NCBI GenBank assembly: GCA_018604165.1
Contig: CP075895.1
Span: 1,387,501 to 1,451,500, forward strand
Direction: 5' to 3'
Length of the DNA stretch: 64,000 bases
From: Chitinophagaceae bacterium LGM1
GTDB lineage: Bacteria; Bacteroidota; Bacteroidia; Chitinophagales; Chitinophagaceae
A program made the translations under genes and the position numbers. Numbering within the stretch: the first letter of the stretch is position 1; every line of letters starts with the position of its first letter. Shown piece after piece: positions 1 through 8,108 of this stretch. The notes beneath the pieces are model-generated. The model was not told where the DNA came from. It did no database searches and saw only the letters and a program-made list of their open reading frames with translations.

Positions 1-1393
1 TGTCGTAATAATCCAGTTTGCCATCGCTGTCAAAACGTGTCAATGATTTGTCAACATCGCCTTTTGCACCTACCACTACTATGTGCGCATTGCTGGCAGT
101 GATGTATTTGCGGGCTACTGTCTGTATATCATCTGCCGTTACCGCATTCAGATTTTTCAGGTAATTCTGATAATAATCTTTCGGCATTTTATAACGCTCA
201 ATATTGATAGCGTACTGTGCAATTGTTTGTGCATTTTCTAAACCAATAGCAAAGCTGCCAGACAGGTAGTTGAGGTGGTTTTGCAGTTCTTCCGCACCTA
301 CTTTTTCTGTTTGCAGGCGGTTCATCTCTGCCAGTATTTCTGCCACCGCGCTATCGCTCACCGCATTGCGGCATTTTGCATAAGCTGTGAAGTTTCCTTT
401 CAGATGGTCTTGCGTAATTGAAGAATAAGAACCGTACGTCCATGCGTGTTTCTCGCGCAGGTTCAGGAACAAACGGCCGTTAGAACCACCACCCAGTATT
501 GAGTTAGCTACACGTGTTTTGATAACATCGGGTACGCCGGGTTTCAAATCTATTGGGTAAGTAACGTTGATAACACTCTGCACGGCCGCCTCGCGTGGTA
601 CGAAAGCAACATTGGTTTTTGCAGGTGCAGTAGGGTTGCTGTAAGTAGCAACAGGTACTTCTGCTTTCTGCCATTTGCCAAAGTGTTTTTCAATCAGTTC
701 TTTTGCCTCGCCAACAGTTATGTCGCCGATAACAGCCATGTATGCTACGTTGGGGCGGAAGTAAGTGCTGTAAAATTTCTTACAATCGTCCAGCGTTACT
801 TTAGCGGCTGTTACATCTGTTACTACCTCGCCATACGGGTGTTGCTTACCGAAGTTGAGTGATGCGCTCACATTATTCAGCATATCATCCGGCTCATTCT
901 TGTTTGCTTCAAGGCCGGAGAGTGTACGCTTCATTAATTTATCCAGTTCGTCTTGTTTGAAGTCTGAATTGATAGTAATATCTGATGTCAGCTCCATTAT
1001 TTTGCCTACGTGCTTCTTCAATCCTGATGCATATACGCTGCTGCTGGATGCATTGATGTTGGCACCTATGTAGTCTATTTCTTTAGCCAGTTGTTCGTTG
1101 CTACGTGTTTTAGTGCCGCTTGTCAGCAGTTCGCCCACCATGCTGGTGTAGCCAGCTTTTTCGCCCTCTAAAGCGGGGTCTATATCCAGTTGGATGCTGA
1201 TGCTTACTACGGGTAGCTTGTGTTTTTCTACAACAAATACACGCAAGCCATTTGCCAATGTAAAGCTTTGTGGTTCGCCGAGTTTCACCTCGGGTGCAGG
1301 CCCTGCTTTGGGGCGTATGCTACGGTCTAACTTCTGTGCAGATGCACTGAGTGCTACTGCCAGCGATAATATAGATAGTGTTAACTTTTTCAT
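1..1393 (-). CDS. M16 family peptidase-like protein, inactive subunit (partial, runs off left edge)
   Basis: The reading frame is open from an ATG at 1393 to the window edge, about 464 residues, and the C-terminus lies outside. It begins with a signal peptide (MKKLTLSILSLAVALSASAQ). The M16 fold is recognisable from FTLANGLRVFVVEKHKLP and, in the second half, LREKHAWTYG, the Arg/Tyr pair typical of M16 C-terminal domains. The zinc motif HxxEH is absent: the equivalent stretch reads SMVGELL. It is therefore most likely the non-catalytic partner of the active M16 protease encoded 40 bp upstream on the same strand, as in heterodimeric M16B enzymes. The protein is presumably periplasmic or membrane-associated. 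Family assignment is firm; the substrate is unknown. Confidence 0.88.
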   Translation of the reverse strand, partial: MKKLTLSILSLAVALSASAQKLDRSIRPKAGPAPEVKLGEPQSFTLANGLRVFVVEKHKLPVVSISIQLDIDPALEGEKAGYTSMVGELLTSGTKTRSNEQLAKEIDYIGANINASSSSVYASGLKKHVGKIMELTSDITINSDFKQDELDKLMKRTLSGLEANKNEPDDMLNNVSASLNFGKQHPYGEVVTDVTAAKVTLDDCKKFYSTYFRPNVAYMAVIGDITVGEAKELIEKHFGKWQKAEVPVATYSNPTAPAKTNVAFVPREAAVQSVINVTYPIDLKPGVPDVIKTRVANSILGGGSNGRLFLNLREKHAWTYGSYSSITQDHLKGNFTAYAKCRNAVSDSAVAEILAEMNRLQTEKVGAEELQNHLNYLSGSFAIGLENAQTIAQYAINIERYKMPKDYYQNYLKNLNAVTADDIQTVARKYITASNAHIVVVGAKGDVDKSLTRFDSDGKLDYYD

Positions 1394-1433
1394 TTTATAA
1401 TACAGTTGAAGCTTGTTGTTTTAGAAAAATGGA

Positions 1434-2768
1434 TTATCCTTTCTTTTGTTGCGCTTTTGGTAAATAATGTACTATCAGCCTGTTTTCTTTGGTAAAGTAT
1501 TTGTTGGCAACACGCTTCAGGTCTTCTTTAGTTATTTTGGTGTAGTTCTTCAACTCTGTGTTGATGAGGTCTGCATTGCGGAAATAAGTATAGTACGTAG
1601 CCAGGTTTTCTGCAATACCCGCTACACGCTGGTTTTGAGAAACGAAATCATTTTCAGCCTGGTTCATCAGCTTTTGGTATTCTTCGTCAGACACGAGGGC
1701 TGTTTTTACTTTCTCTACTTCTGCAATCATTGACTTTTCCAACTCTTCGGGTTTAACACCTGCATTTGTTATACCGTACATGAAGGCAACACCCGGGTCT
1801 TCGTTAGGTATCATAAACGCACCCACCGCAAGGCCTTTCTGTTGTTTTTCTACTATCTCTTTCTGAAAGCGAGAGCTCTTACCCTGCGACAGCATTTGCG
1901 TAAGCAGTTGCATTGCATACCAATCTTCTGTACCCATTTTTGGTGTGTGATATGCTACGATGGTAGCTGGCAGTTGCACATTGTCAAAAAACTCAACACG
2001 CTTTTCGGCTGTTTGTGCAGGCTCTATATCTGTAGGGCGTGGTATAGCTTTTGTGCCTTTAGGTATCTCGCCAAAGTATTTGGTAATCAGTTCTTTTGTT
2101 TTAGCAACATCCAAATCGCCCGCAATAGACAGTACTGCATTATTGGGTACGTAGAATGTTTTGTAGAAATCCATAAACTCTTCCAGCTTGGCTTGGTCTA
2201 TGTATTGCTCTTTACCTATCGGGCTCCAGCGGTATGGGTGCTTGGTGTATGCATTTTCGTACACACAATTCAGCAACTGGCCGTAGGGGGTATTATCGTA
2301 GCGTTGTTTCTTTTCTTCTTTCACTACTTTGCGTTGTGTTTCCACACCTACCATGTCAATCTTTGCTTGGAACATACGCTCACTTTCCATCCACAGTGCC
2401 AGTTCCAGTTGGTTTGATGGCAACACCTCGTAATAATAAGTACGGTCTTGCGATGTGTTGGCGTTAAGCTGTCCACCGGCTGCTTGTACCATTTTCATAT
2501 ACTCACCACGTCCAATATTGGTACTACCCTCAAACAACAGGTGCTCGAAGAAGTGAGCGAAACCTGTGCGCTGCGGGTCTTCGTTTTTAGAACCTACGTG
2601 ATACATAACCGATACGCACACAATAGGCGTGGCGTGGTCTTCGTGCAGGATGACGTGCAGCCCGTTGGGCAGGTCGAACTCGGTAAACTTGATGTTTCCT
2701 TCTGCTTTTGCTGTGTTAGCGAGCAACGATGCTCCCAACATCATGGCATAGAAAGCTTTGCGCTTCAT
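1434..2768 (-). CDS. M16 family zinc metallopeptidase (active subunit)
   Basis: This 444-residue secreted protease has the M16 zinc site AHFFEH (His72, Glu75, His76) and the distal glutamate in VVKEEKKQRYDN (Glu152). I chose the ATG at 2768 rather than one 7 codons upstream because it places a normal signal peptide (MKRKAFYAMMLGASLLA) at the N-terminus. At about 445 residues it is one half of a full M16 clamshell, and the other half is supplied by the downstream gene on the same strand, 40 bp away. Such pairs degrade or process peptides in the periplasm. The N-terminal half of the 948-residue single-chain M16 protein at 50445-53291 is clearly similar. Confidence 0.92.
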   Translation of the reverse strand: MKRKAFYAMMLGASLLANTAKAEGNIKFTEFDLPNGLHVILHEDHATPIVCVSVMYHVGSKNEDPQRTGFAHFFEHLLFEGSTNIGRGEYMKMVQAAGGQLNANTSQDRTYYYEVLPSNQLELALWMESERMFQAKIDMVGVETQRKVVKEEKKQRYDNTPYGQLLNCVYENAYTKHPYRWSPIGKEQYIDQAKLEEFMDFYKTFYVPNNAVLSIAGDLDVAKTKELITKYFGEIPKGTKAIPRPTDIEPAQTAEKRVEFFDNVQLPATIVAYHTPKMGTEDWYAMQLLTQMLSQGKSSRFQKEIVEKQQKGLAVGAFMIPNEDPGVAFMYGITNAGVKPEELEKSMIAEVEKVKTALVSDEEYQKLMNQAENDFVSQNQRVAGIAENLATYYTYFRNADLINTELKNYTKITKEDLKRVANKYFTKENRLIVHYLPKAQQKKG

Positions 2769-2896
2769 AATTAAAAAGATTTGCAGCAAAAATAACCGAT
2801 AGAATGGTATTACAAGATGTTAATTAACCGTAATAGATATAATTTCCCCCGAAATATCACCCGCAGAGCAGATATTTGCGGCTAAATAAGGCATAT

Positions 2897-3550
2897 ATGA
2901 TTAATACCGTGTTGTTTGACATGGATGGTTTATTGTTTGATACCGAGCCACTTTGGGGTGTTAGCATGTTGCGCGTGGCAGAGCAGCATGGCATACCTGT
3001 AACCAAAGAACGCTTTAAAGACACACGTGGTTTTCATATATATGAGGTGACGGCATATTGGGCGGTAAAATACCCCTGGCAGGGAAAATCATCGGAAGAA
3101 GTAGCGGAAGAAATACTGGACGACATCATAGCCCTGACGATAGAGCAGGGGAGTGTAATGCCAGGCGTGCTGAATGCATTGGAACTGCTGAAAACAAACG
3201 GCTACAAAATAGGCTTGGCATCCTCATCGCCCATACGGATGATAAACGCATTGGTAGAACATTTTGACATCAAGCATTATTTCGATTGCATAACATCTGC
3301 CGACGAGGTGGAACTTGGTAAGCCGCACCCAGCAGTGTTTCTGCACTGTGCCAATCAACTTGGTGCATTGCCGCTGCAATGTTTGGTATTGGAAGATTCC
3401 ATCAACGGTGTAATAGCAGGCAAAGCAGCCCGCATGAAGGTAATAGCCATACCCGAACCTGCCCACTACGACGATGCCCGATTTGCAATAGCAGATGCTA
3501 AGCTGCGGAGTATGGAAGCGTTTGGGTTTGGGATGATGGAAAAGCTTTAA
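2897..3550 (+). CDS. hxpB: HAD-superfamily sugar phosphatase, HxpB (YniC)-like
   Basis: A 217-residue cytosolic HAD hydrolase. Motif I is FDMDGLLFDTE with the nucleophile Asp8 and acid/base Asp10; motif II is SSSP in LASSSPIRM; motif III is GKPHPAVF; motif IV is LEDSINGVIAGKAARM. The pattern DGLLFDTEPLW and the motif IV context closely match E. coli YniC/HxpB, which dephosphorylates hexitol phosphates and 2-deoxyglucose 6-phosphate. The ATG at 2897 is preferred over an in-frame start 7 codons upstream because the family normally starts just before the motif I strand. Exact substrate is inferred. It is followed 12 bp later by a small membrane protein gene on the same strand. Confidence 0.82.
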   Translation: MINTVLFDMDGLLFDTEPLWGVSMLRVAEQHGIPVTKERFKDTRGFHIYEVTAYWAVKYPWQGKSSEEVAEEILDDIIALTIEQGSVMPGVLNALELLKTNGYKIGLASSSPIRMINALVEHFDIKHYFDCITSADEVELGKPHPAVFLHCANQLGALPLQCLVLEDSINGVIAGKAARMKVIAIPEPAHYDDARFAIADAKLRSMEAFGFGMMEKL

Positions 3551-3562
3551 AACGGTATTTAT

Positions 3563-3874
3563 ATGTTGGAACGCACGGAAGATATAGTTATCAGAACAGC
3601 TTATGTGATAAGTGTAGTGTTGCTTATTATGGGTGCTTTGTTTAAGATACAACATTGGCCTTATGCTATGCCGATATTGATAGCTGGCGGTATAGCAGGC
3701 TTTGTTTTTTCTATATTGTCAATGGCAGAGATTTTTAATAGTGTAAAACCTATGTGGTACAAAGTTTCTTGGATTATTGCATTTATTCTGCCGATGCTTG
3801 TTTCCAACACTATACTTTACTTAATAGTATCAGTAATATATATTCAGCATAGAAGAAAAAGGGTTATGAAATAA
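3563..3874 (+). CDS. small membrane protein with GldL-like LFKIxHWP motif
   Basis: 103 residues with three or four hydrophobic segments (about 10-28, 34-54, 66-92) and a basic C-terminus (HRRKRVMK). The stretch GALFKIQHWPYA resembles the first membrane helix of GldL, the inner-membrane motor component of Bacteroidota gliding and type IX secretion (GALFKIMHWPGA there), but the rest of GldL is missing and the protein is about half its length. It follows the phosphatase gene by 12 bp and its stop codon abuts the stop codon of the convergent gene. Function unknown; the motif similarity is from memory of the family and may only reflect a shared membrane-helix type. Confidence 0.7.
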   Translation: MLERTEDIVIRTAYVISVVLLIMGALFKIQHWPYAMPILIAGGIAGFVFSILSMAEIFNSVKPMWYKVSWIIAFILPMLVSNTILYLIVSVIYIQHRRKRVMK

Positions 3875-4486
3875 TTATTTCAAATGCACATACGATGTTC
3901 TATTCAGGTAGTCAATCTTTTCTTTAATAGGATGTAATCCAATTTGTTTTCTGCGGCTGTCAACATTTATTGAGTCTATTAATGGTCTAGGTTCGTATGT
4001 TTTCTTTTTAGCATTTGGCTGAAATTGTGTGCCAAAATACTGTTTGCCGATTGTATTTAGCATAACACGGTCGTACAAGTATGCATAATCAATCGGCGAT
4101 GCATTGTTTTTCAACATGGCATCATGCATCAAATTCAAAACCTTTAACTGAAAAGCGGTATCATGGTCTTGATGCTGTACTAAATTCCAAAAGTTTTTTG
4201 AACCCTCTTTCCCCAATACGTTGTAGCCTGGATACTTCTTTGTTTGTTTGATAATCCGTTTTAAAACAGCATTGTGCAGGTTGTCAACAGAGTCAATGCT
4301 ACGCCATAGTTGTTTTCTCTCTGCACTATTATTGCCAAAACGTGCAGTAATACTATCTATTTGATACCTGAAATAGAAGTCTTCGCCCAGCATGGTTTTG
4401 ATGACCTTGTTCAGCGAGTCATTTACCTGTGCTGTTGCATTGAGGCTTACAGATAATGAGATGATATAAAGTACGGACTTGTACAA
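3875..4486 (-). CDS. secreted DUF6624-like protein
   Basis: 203 residues with a signal peptide ending at NATAQ (residue 20). The body carries features I associate with DUF6624: a QHQDHD segment, YAYLYDRVMLNTIGKQYFGTQF, and VDSRRKQIGL near the C-terminus. The family has no established biochemical role. It is the last gene of an apparent operon transcribed from the ECF sigma factor gene at 5472 through the membrane protein at 4873, with gaps of 23 and 12 bp, so it is probably co-regulated with them. Its stop codon TAA is immediately next to the stop of the convergent gene (the two stops form TAATTA at 3872-3877). Confidence 0.72.
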   Translation of the reverse strand: MYKSVLYIISLSVSLNATAQVNDSLNKVIKTMLGEDFYFRYQIDSITARFGNNSAERKQLWRSIDSVDNLHNAVLKRIIKQTKKYPGYNVLGKEGSKNFWNLVQHQDHDTAFQLKVLNLMHDAMLKNNASPIDYAYLYDRVMLNTIGKQYFGTQFQPNAKKKTYEPRPLIDSINVDSRRKQIGLHPIKEKIDYLNRTSYVHLK

Positions 4487-4498
4487 TTATGTTGGTTT

Positions 4499-4873
4499 TC
4501 AGGTGTTATCTTTTAATTGCTGTATTCTTTTTCTGCTACTCAACCATCGTTCTGCCAATAACAGTAATAGTATGATGTTGATAGCAATAATATACAGGCT
4601 GATGTTTTTAGGCAGGGTGATGTTTTTGAGTGATATGGTATAGTTAGGTACAGGTTTGGCAGTAGTAAAGACGATGTATATAGATACAAGCATACACAAT
4701 ACTAATACTGCTGCAATAGTTTTTATCACCAATGGGTTGATATAGTGTTTGGTAACACGCGCTACTTCCAATCCTTCGATGTTGTCCATCACGTTTTTAG
4801 TGAACCGCATAGAAGGTTGCTCCACTTCCAGCGATTTCATCAAATCATTGTATGTATTATCGTCCTGTTTCAT
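4499..4873 (-). CDS. two-helix membrane protein, candidate anti-sigma factor
   Basis: 124 residues. A soluble N-terminal part of about 45 residues (DLMKSLEVEQPSMRFTKNVM) precedes two membrane segments (about 48-69 and 88-106) and a short basic tail (SSRKRIQQLK). It lies directly downstream of an ECF sigma factor gene in the same operon, the usual place for an anti-sigma factor, and its topology (cytosolic N-terminus, then membrane) fits. No zinc-binding HxxxCxxC motif is present, so if it binds sigma it is not a ZAS-type anti-sigma. The role is inferred from position and topology only. Confidence 0.7.
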   Translation of the reverse strand: MKQDDNTYNDLMKSLEVEQPSMRFTKNVMDNIEGLEVARVTKHYINPLVIKTIAAVLVLCMLVSIYIVFTTAKPVPNYTISLKNITLPKNISLYIIAINIILLLLLAERWLSSRKRIQQLKDNT

Positions 4874-4896
4874 TTCTGTTGATTATTAAAATTACA

Positions 4897-5472
4897 TCAA
4901 TTGCGGTATAATAAAGTCTTTTCATGCCCGTAAGTTCGCTCTACAATCTCTTTCAGTTTTTGCCTTGCACGGTGCAGTTTTACTTTAGCGTTATTTGTTT
5001 CTATCTGCATAATGGCTGCTATTTCTTCAATAGACTGCTCTGCCAGATAGAATAAGGTAATGATTTCCGCATCTTCTGGCGGCAGGCGTTTGATGCAATC
5101 GTTCACGGCAGTGCGTAGTGAGTTGTATTGCGGGTGTTGTGTGCTCGCCTTACCATCTGCATAAACAGCCATCACATTTTCTTCTGCAAAAACAGTGCTG
5201 ACCCTCGATTTGCGAAGATGTGACAGTGCCGTAGTATGAGCTATGGTATATAACCACGTGCTGAATTTACTACTACCCTTAAAACCTGCTAACGATAAGT
5301 ATGCTTTTACAAATACTTCCTGCGATACGTCTTCAGCTTCTTCCCGTTGCGGTATCAGCCTGCAGATGATGGTAAATACAAAAGACTGGTATCGCTCAAC
5401 CAATACCGCATAGGCAGCTTTATTGCCCTGCAATACCGATTGTATGATAGCAGCATCCTGTATTTGTTGCAT
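4897..5472 (-). CDS. ECF-type RNA polymerase sigma factor
   Basis: 191 residues with the two-domain layout of group 4 sigma factors. Region 2 is seen at about 22-85 (RYQSFVFTIICRLIPQREEAE, then DVSQEVFVKAYLSL and FSTWLYTIAHTTALSHLRK), and region 4 at about 125-180 (LPPEDAEIITLFYLAEQSIE, then EIAAIMQIETNNAKVKLHRAR with the helix-turn-helix). The linker is slightly long and has no extra domain. It heads an operon with a membrane protein and a DUF6624 protein, and is divergent from a DUF6249 membrane protein gene, a neighbourhood common in Bacteroidota. It probably controls envelope genes; the signal is unknown. Confidence 0.92.
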   Translation of the reverse strand: MQQIQDAAIIQSVLQGNKAAYAVLVERYQSFVFTIICRLIPQREEAEDVSQEVFVKAYLSLAGFKGSSKFSTWLYTIAHTTALSHLRKSRVSTVFAEENVMAVYADGKASTQHPQYNSLRTAVNDCIKRLPPEDAEIITLFYLAEQSIEEIAAIMQIETNNAKVKLHRARQKLKEIVERTYGHEKTLLYRN

Positions 5473-5599
5473 AGTATGTGTATAAGACGCAATAAACAGA
5501 TGTAAGGTTACAGAAAAATATTTCAGCTATTTTGTAACCTTAGCAAACTGTGCAGCGTCATAGATACATCAACAAATTAATAACTTTTAAAAAAAGCAT

Positions 5600-5971
5600 A
5601 TGGAAGCAACGGAAGCAATGGTACCTATCGTATTGTTTATTAGCATGGCAATAACACTGTTTGGTATTGCATATATGCGCAACAAAGAAAATATGGCATT
5701 GATAGAGCGTGGCATCAACCCGAGAGAGGGTTTCAGAAAATTCGGCTCGCTTACATATTTAAAATACGGACTGCTGATGGTAGGCGTAGGTGTAGGCTTA
5801 TTAATGGCTTATTTCATTGATAATGCAATGCCCCCCGTGCGTTTCCCGAGCGACCCTGACCGCCCTGCTTTGTATTTTTCTTTGATAGGCATTTGCGGTG
5901 GTATTGGATTGGTTATTTCTTATTTCATTGAGAAGAAAGAGATGAGTAAACACACAAATAAAGATGAATAG
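5600..5971 (+). CDS. DUF6249 membrane protein
   Basis: 123 residues with three membrane segments (about 7-25, 52-72, 88-108). Between the first two lies the conserved MALIERGINP element found in DUF6249 proteins. The C-terminus is charged (EKKEMSKHTNKDE). It is divergent from the ECF sigma operon across a 127 bp intergenic region, a pairing seen often in this phylum, so the two may be linked in regulation. No enzymatic motif is visible. A hairpin terminator follows six bases after the stop codon. Confidence 0.82.
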   Translation: MEATEAMVPIVLFISMAITLFGIAYMRNKENMALIERGINPREGFRKFGSLTYLKYGLLMVGVGVGLLMAYFIDNAMPPVRFPSDPDRPALYFSLIGICGGIGLVISYFIEKKEMSKHTNKDE

Positions 5972-5976
5972 ATAAT

Positions 5977-6000
5977 AGCCCCGCTAATTGGGGCTGTTTT
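5977..6000. terminator. bidirectional hairpin terminator between convergent genes
   Basis: Stem AGCCCC (5977-5982) pairs with GGGGCT (5990-5995) around a 7-base loop and is followed by GTTTT on the plus strand. It serves the DUF6249 gene and overlaps the last codons of the convergent DUF1572 gene. Confidence 0.7.
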
Positions 6001-6565
6001 ACCCCTTCTTCAACCAGTCATCCGTAAAATGTCTTGTCCCTTTTTCTTCGCTGAATTTTTTGTTGTTGTATTCGTTTGATTGGTTGCGTGGGATGGAGAG
6101 GCTATTCCATCCATTGTTTTTATACATCTTGGCTATGTAAACTATCTGTCCTACGTGATAAGAATAGTGCGCTATCTGCCTGTTGATAGCCTCTAGTATG
6201 GTATGCCCTTCGTTGCGGATATAGATGATTTTTTCAAGGTCTTCATCAGTAATACTATGTAGTGCATTGAATAAGCATTGCCAGCCCTCTTCCCATTTTT
6301 GCATCAATGCTTCGCGGGTATTGATGTTGTTTTCAAATTCAGCATCACGTTGCCGCCATGGTTTTTCTCCATCCGTTGTCAGGAAATCAGTCCAGCGGCT
6401 GAGCATATTGCCCCACAAGTGTTGTACAATGATGGCAACGCTGTTGCTTTCTTCATTGGGCATAGCAAATAACTGTTCATCTGTTATCTGTTGCATAGCA
6501 CCCTCGCCCAGTTGTTTGTACATCTGAAACTGTCTTATAGCACTTTTGAGATATGGTATTGCCAT
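5999..6565 (-). CDS. DUF1572 / DinB-like protein
   Basis: 188 residues from the ATG at 6565. An in-frame start 12 codons upstream would overlap the preceding gene, whereas 6565 leaves an 8 bp gap and matches the usual MAxxYLxSxxxxF N-terminus. The protein is a four-helix bundle of the DinB/YfiT type; putative metal-ligand histidines sit in IVQHLWGN and in AHYSYHVGQIVYIAKM. Family members are metal-dependent, and some act as thiol transferases, but DUF1572 proteins have no settled reaction. It is the last gene of the EamA-ilvE-GNAT-DUF1572 operon. Confidence 0.8.
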   Translation of the reverse strand: MAIPYLKSAIRQFQMYKQLGEGAMQQITDEQLFAMPNEESNSVAIIVQHLWGNMLSRWTDFLTTDGEKPWRQRDAEFENNINTREALMQKWEEGWQCLFNALHSITDEDLEKIIYIRNEGHTILEAINRQIAHYSYHVGQIVYIAKMYKNNGWNSLSIPRNQSNEYNNKKFSEEKGTRHFTDDWLKKG

Positions 6566-6572
6566 CTTATTA

Positions 6573-7037
6573 TTATTTACACGGATTACTGTTATCTCCA
6601 TAAATAGCAGGGCGGGTTATCTCCATCAGCCTTTCTGGTAGTGCGGGTTGTTTGAAGCCAAACTGCTCATACAACCCATGTGCATCAAGGGTAGCAAGCG
6701 TTAGGCGGCGGAGTGTTTTCACCCAATCAAGATTCATCAATACTTCCATCATCTTCTTACTAAGTCCCAAGCCACGGTGCGCTTCTTCTACATATACATC
6801 TGCCAAATAAGCAAATACCGCATAGTCTGTTATGAAACGTGCATAACCCACCTGTCTGCCATCTTTCAGAATGCCTATGCAATACGAGTTATCAAAAGCG
6901 GTCTTCACTACATCAAAAGGTATGTTCTTACACCAGTACGCCTCTGTTGATAGCCAATGATGTACATCGTTGATGTTCATTAATTGCTTATCAGTAGTAA
7001 TGGTATATCCGTTGTAGCTGATAGTTACGGGTTGCAT
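6573..7037 (-). CDS. GNAT family N-acetyltransferase
   Basis: 154 residues with the GNAT acetyl-CoA-binding motif A in VYVEEAHRGLGLSKKMMEVL (about 88-107, R/Q-x-x-G-x-G/A type) and the preceding beta strand YARFITDYAVFAYLADV. The C-terminal YEQFGFKQP matches the closing GNAT strand. It is a small cytosolic acyltransferase whose amine substrate cannot be told from the sequence. It starts 4 bp after the end of ilvE on the same strand, so it is translated from the same transcript. Confidence 0.88.
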   Translation of the reverse strand: MQPVTISYNGYTITTDKQLMNINDVHHWLSTEAYWCKNIPFDVVKTAFDNSYCIGILKDGRQVGYARFITDYAVFAYLADVYVEEAHRGLGLSKKMMEVLMNLDWVKTLRRLTLATLDAHGLYEQFGFKQPALPERLMEITRPAIYGDNSNPCK

Positions 7038-7041
7038 ATTG

Positions 7042-8091
7042 TTATATTATGTAGTTCCAGTTGTGGTTGTCAGGTGCTATACCTTTTCTTATATCATACA
7101 ATGCACGCTGTAGTTTATACATCGTTGCATCTTCGGCTATATAGCAGTTGTAATCTTTACCTTGAATGGCAATGATTTCTATTGGAGCTATAACGGCTGC
7201 TGTACCTGCACCAAATGCTTCAACACGTTTGCCAGCTTCTAATGCTTCTTGTATTTCTTTATAGCTTACAGGGCGTACATCGGTTGGTATACCGAGTTCT
7301 TTAGCTAATGTCAGTAACGAATCTCGAGTAACACCATCCAATATAGTACCCGATAGCGGTGGGGTGATGAGTGTATCATCTATTACAAACATCAGGTTCA
7401 TTGTGCCCGATTCTTCAATCATTTCGTGCGTGTTGCTATCCGTCCATATCACTTGGTCGTAGCCAGCCTCACGTGCCAGTTTGGTAGGATAGAAAGCTCC
7501 ACCATAATTACCACCGCATTTGGCAAAACCCGTACCGCCATCTGCAGCACGAGAATAAGTTTCTTCTACCCTCACTTTCAATGGTTGTGCATAGTATTGA
7601 TACGCAGGCGTACATACAATCATAAACAAGTATTCGTCTGCTACTTTTACACCCAGCCTTTCTTCAGATGCTATTACAAACGGGCGTAGGTACAGTGAAC
7701 CATGCTCGGCATCGGGTACCCAACTCGCATCGAGTTGTACAAGTTGATGCAATGCTTCGGTAAACAAACCTTTTGGTACGACAGGTATACACATACGCTC
7801 CAGCGATTTTGCAAAACGCTCATAGTGTTTATCTACACGAAATATATTGATATGCCCGTCGTTCATCAAAAATGCTTTCATGCCCTCAAACACTGTTTGC
7901 CCGTAGTGCAGGCATAGTGCAAAGGGGCTCATGCTGAGGTTGGTGAATGGTACGATACGGCTGTTGTGCCATTGTCCGTCTTTGTATTCGGCTACAAACA
8001 TATGCTCCGTTGGCTGTACACCAAAAGGTATGCTGGTGGTATCTTTTACGGTTCTTTCTGCCTGTGGCGAAATTGAAATAGCATATTCCAT
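7042..8091 (-). CDS. ilvE: branched-chain amino acid aminotransferase
   Basis: 349 residues, fold-type IV PLP enzyme of the longer bacterial/eukaryotic BCAT type. The Schiff-base lysine is Lys191 in GGTGFAKCGGNYGGAF; IEESGTMNLMFV and SGTILDGVTRDSLLTLA are the phosphate- and cofactor-binding segments. It interconverts leucine, isoleucine and valine with their 2-oxo acids using glutamate/2-oxoglutarate. It lies 17 bp downstream of an EamA transporter gene and 4 bp upstream of a GNAT gene, in one operon divergent from a MocR regulator. No attenuator or leucine leader peptide is visible. Confidence 0.95.
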   Translation of the reverse strand: MEYAISISPQAERTVKDTTSIPFGVQPTEHMFVAEYKDGQWHNSRIVPFTNLSMSPFALCLHYGQTVFEGMKAFLMNDGHINIFRVDKHYERFAKSLERMCIPVVPKGLFTEALHQLVQLDASWVPDAEHGSLYLRPFVIASEERLGVKVADEYLFMIVCTPAYQYYAQPLKVRVEETYSRAADGGTGFAKCGGNYGGAFYPTKLAREAGYDQVIWTDSNTHEMIEESGTMNLMFVIDDTLITPPLSGTILDGVTRDSLLTLAKELGIPTDVRPVSYKEIQEALEAGKRVEAFGAGTAAVIAPIEIIAIQGKDYNCYIAEDATMYKLQRALYDIRKGIAPDNHNWNYII

Positions 8092-8108
8092 AACAGTTGA
8101 ATTTTATA

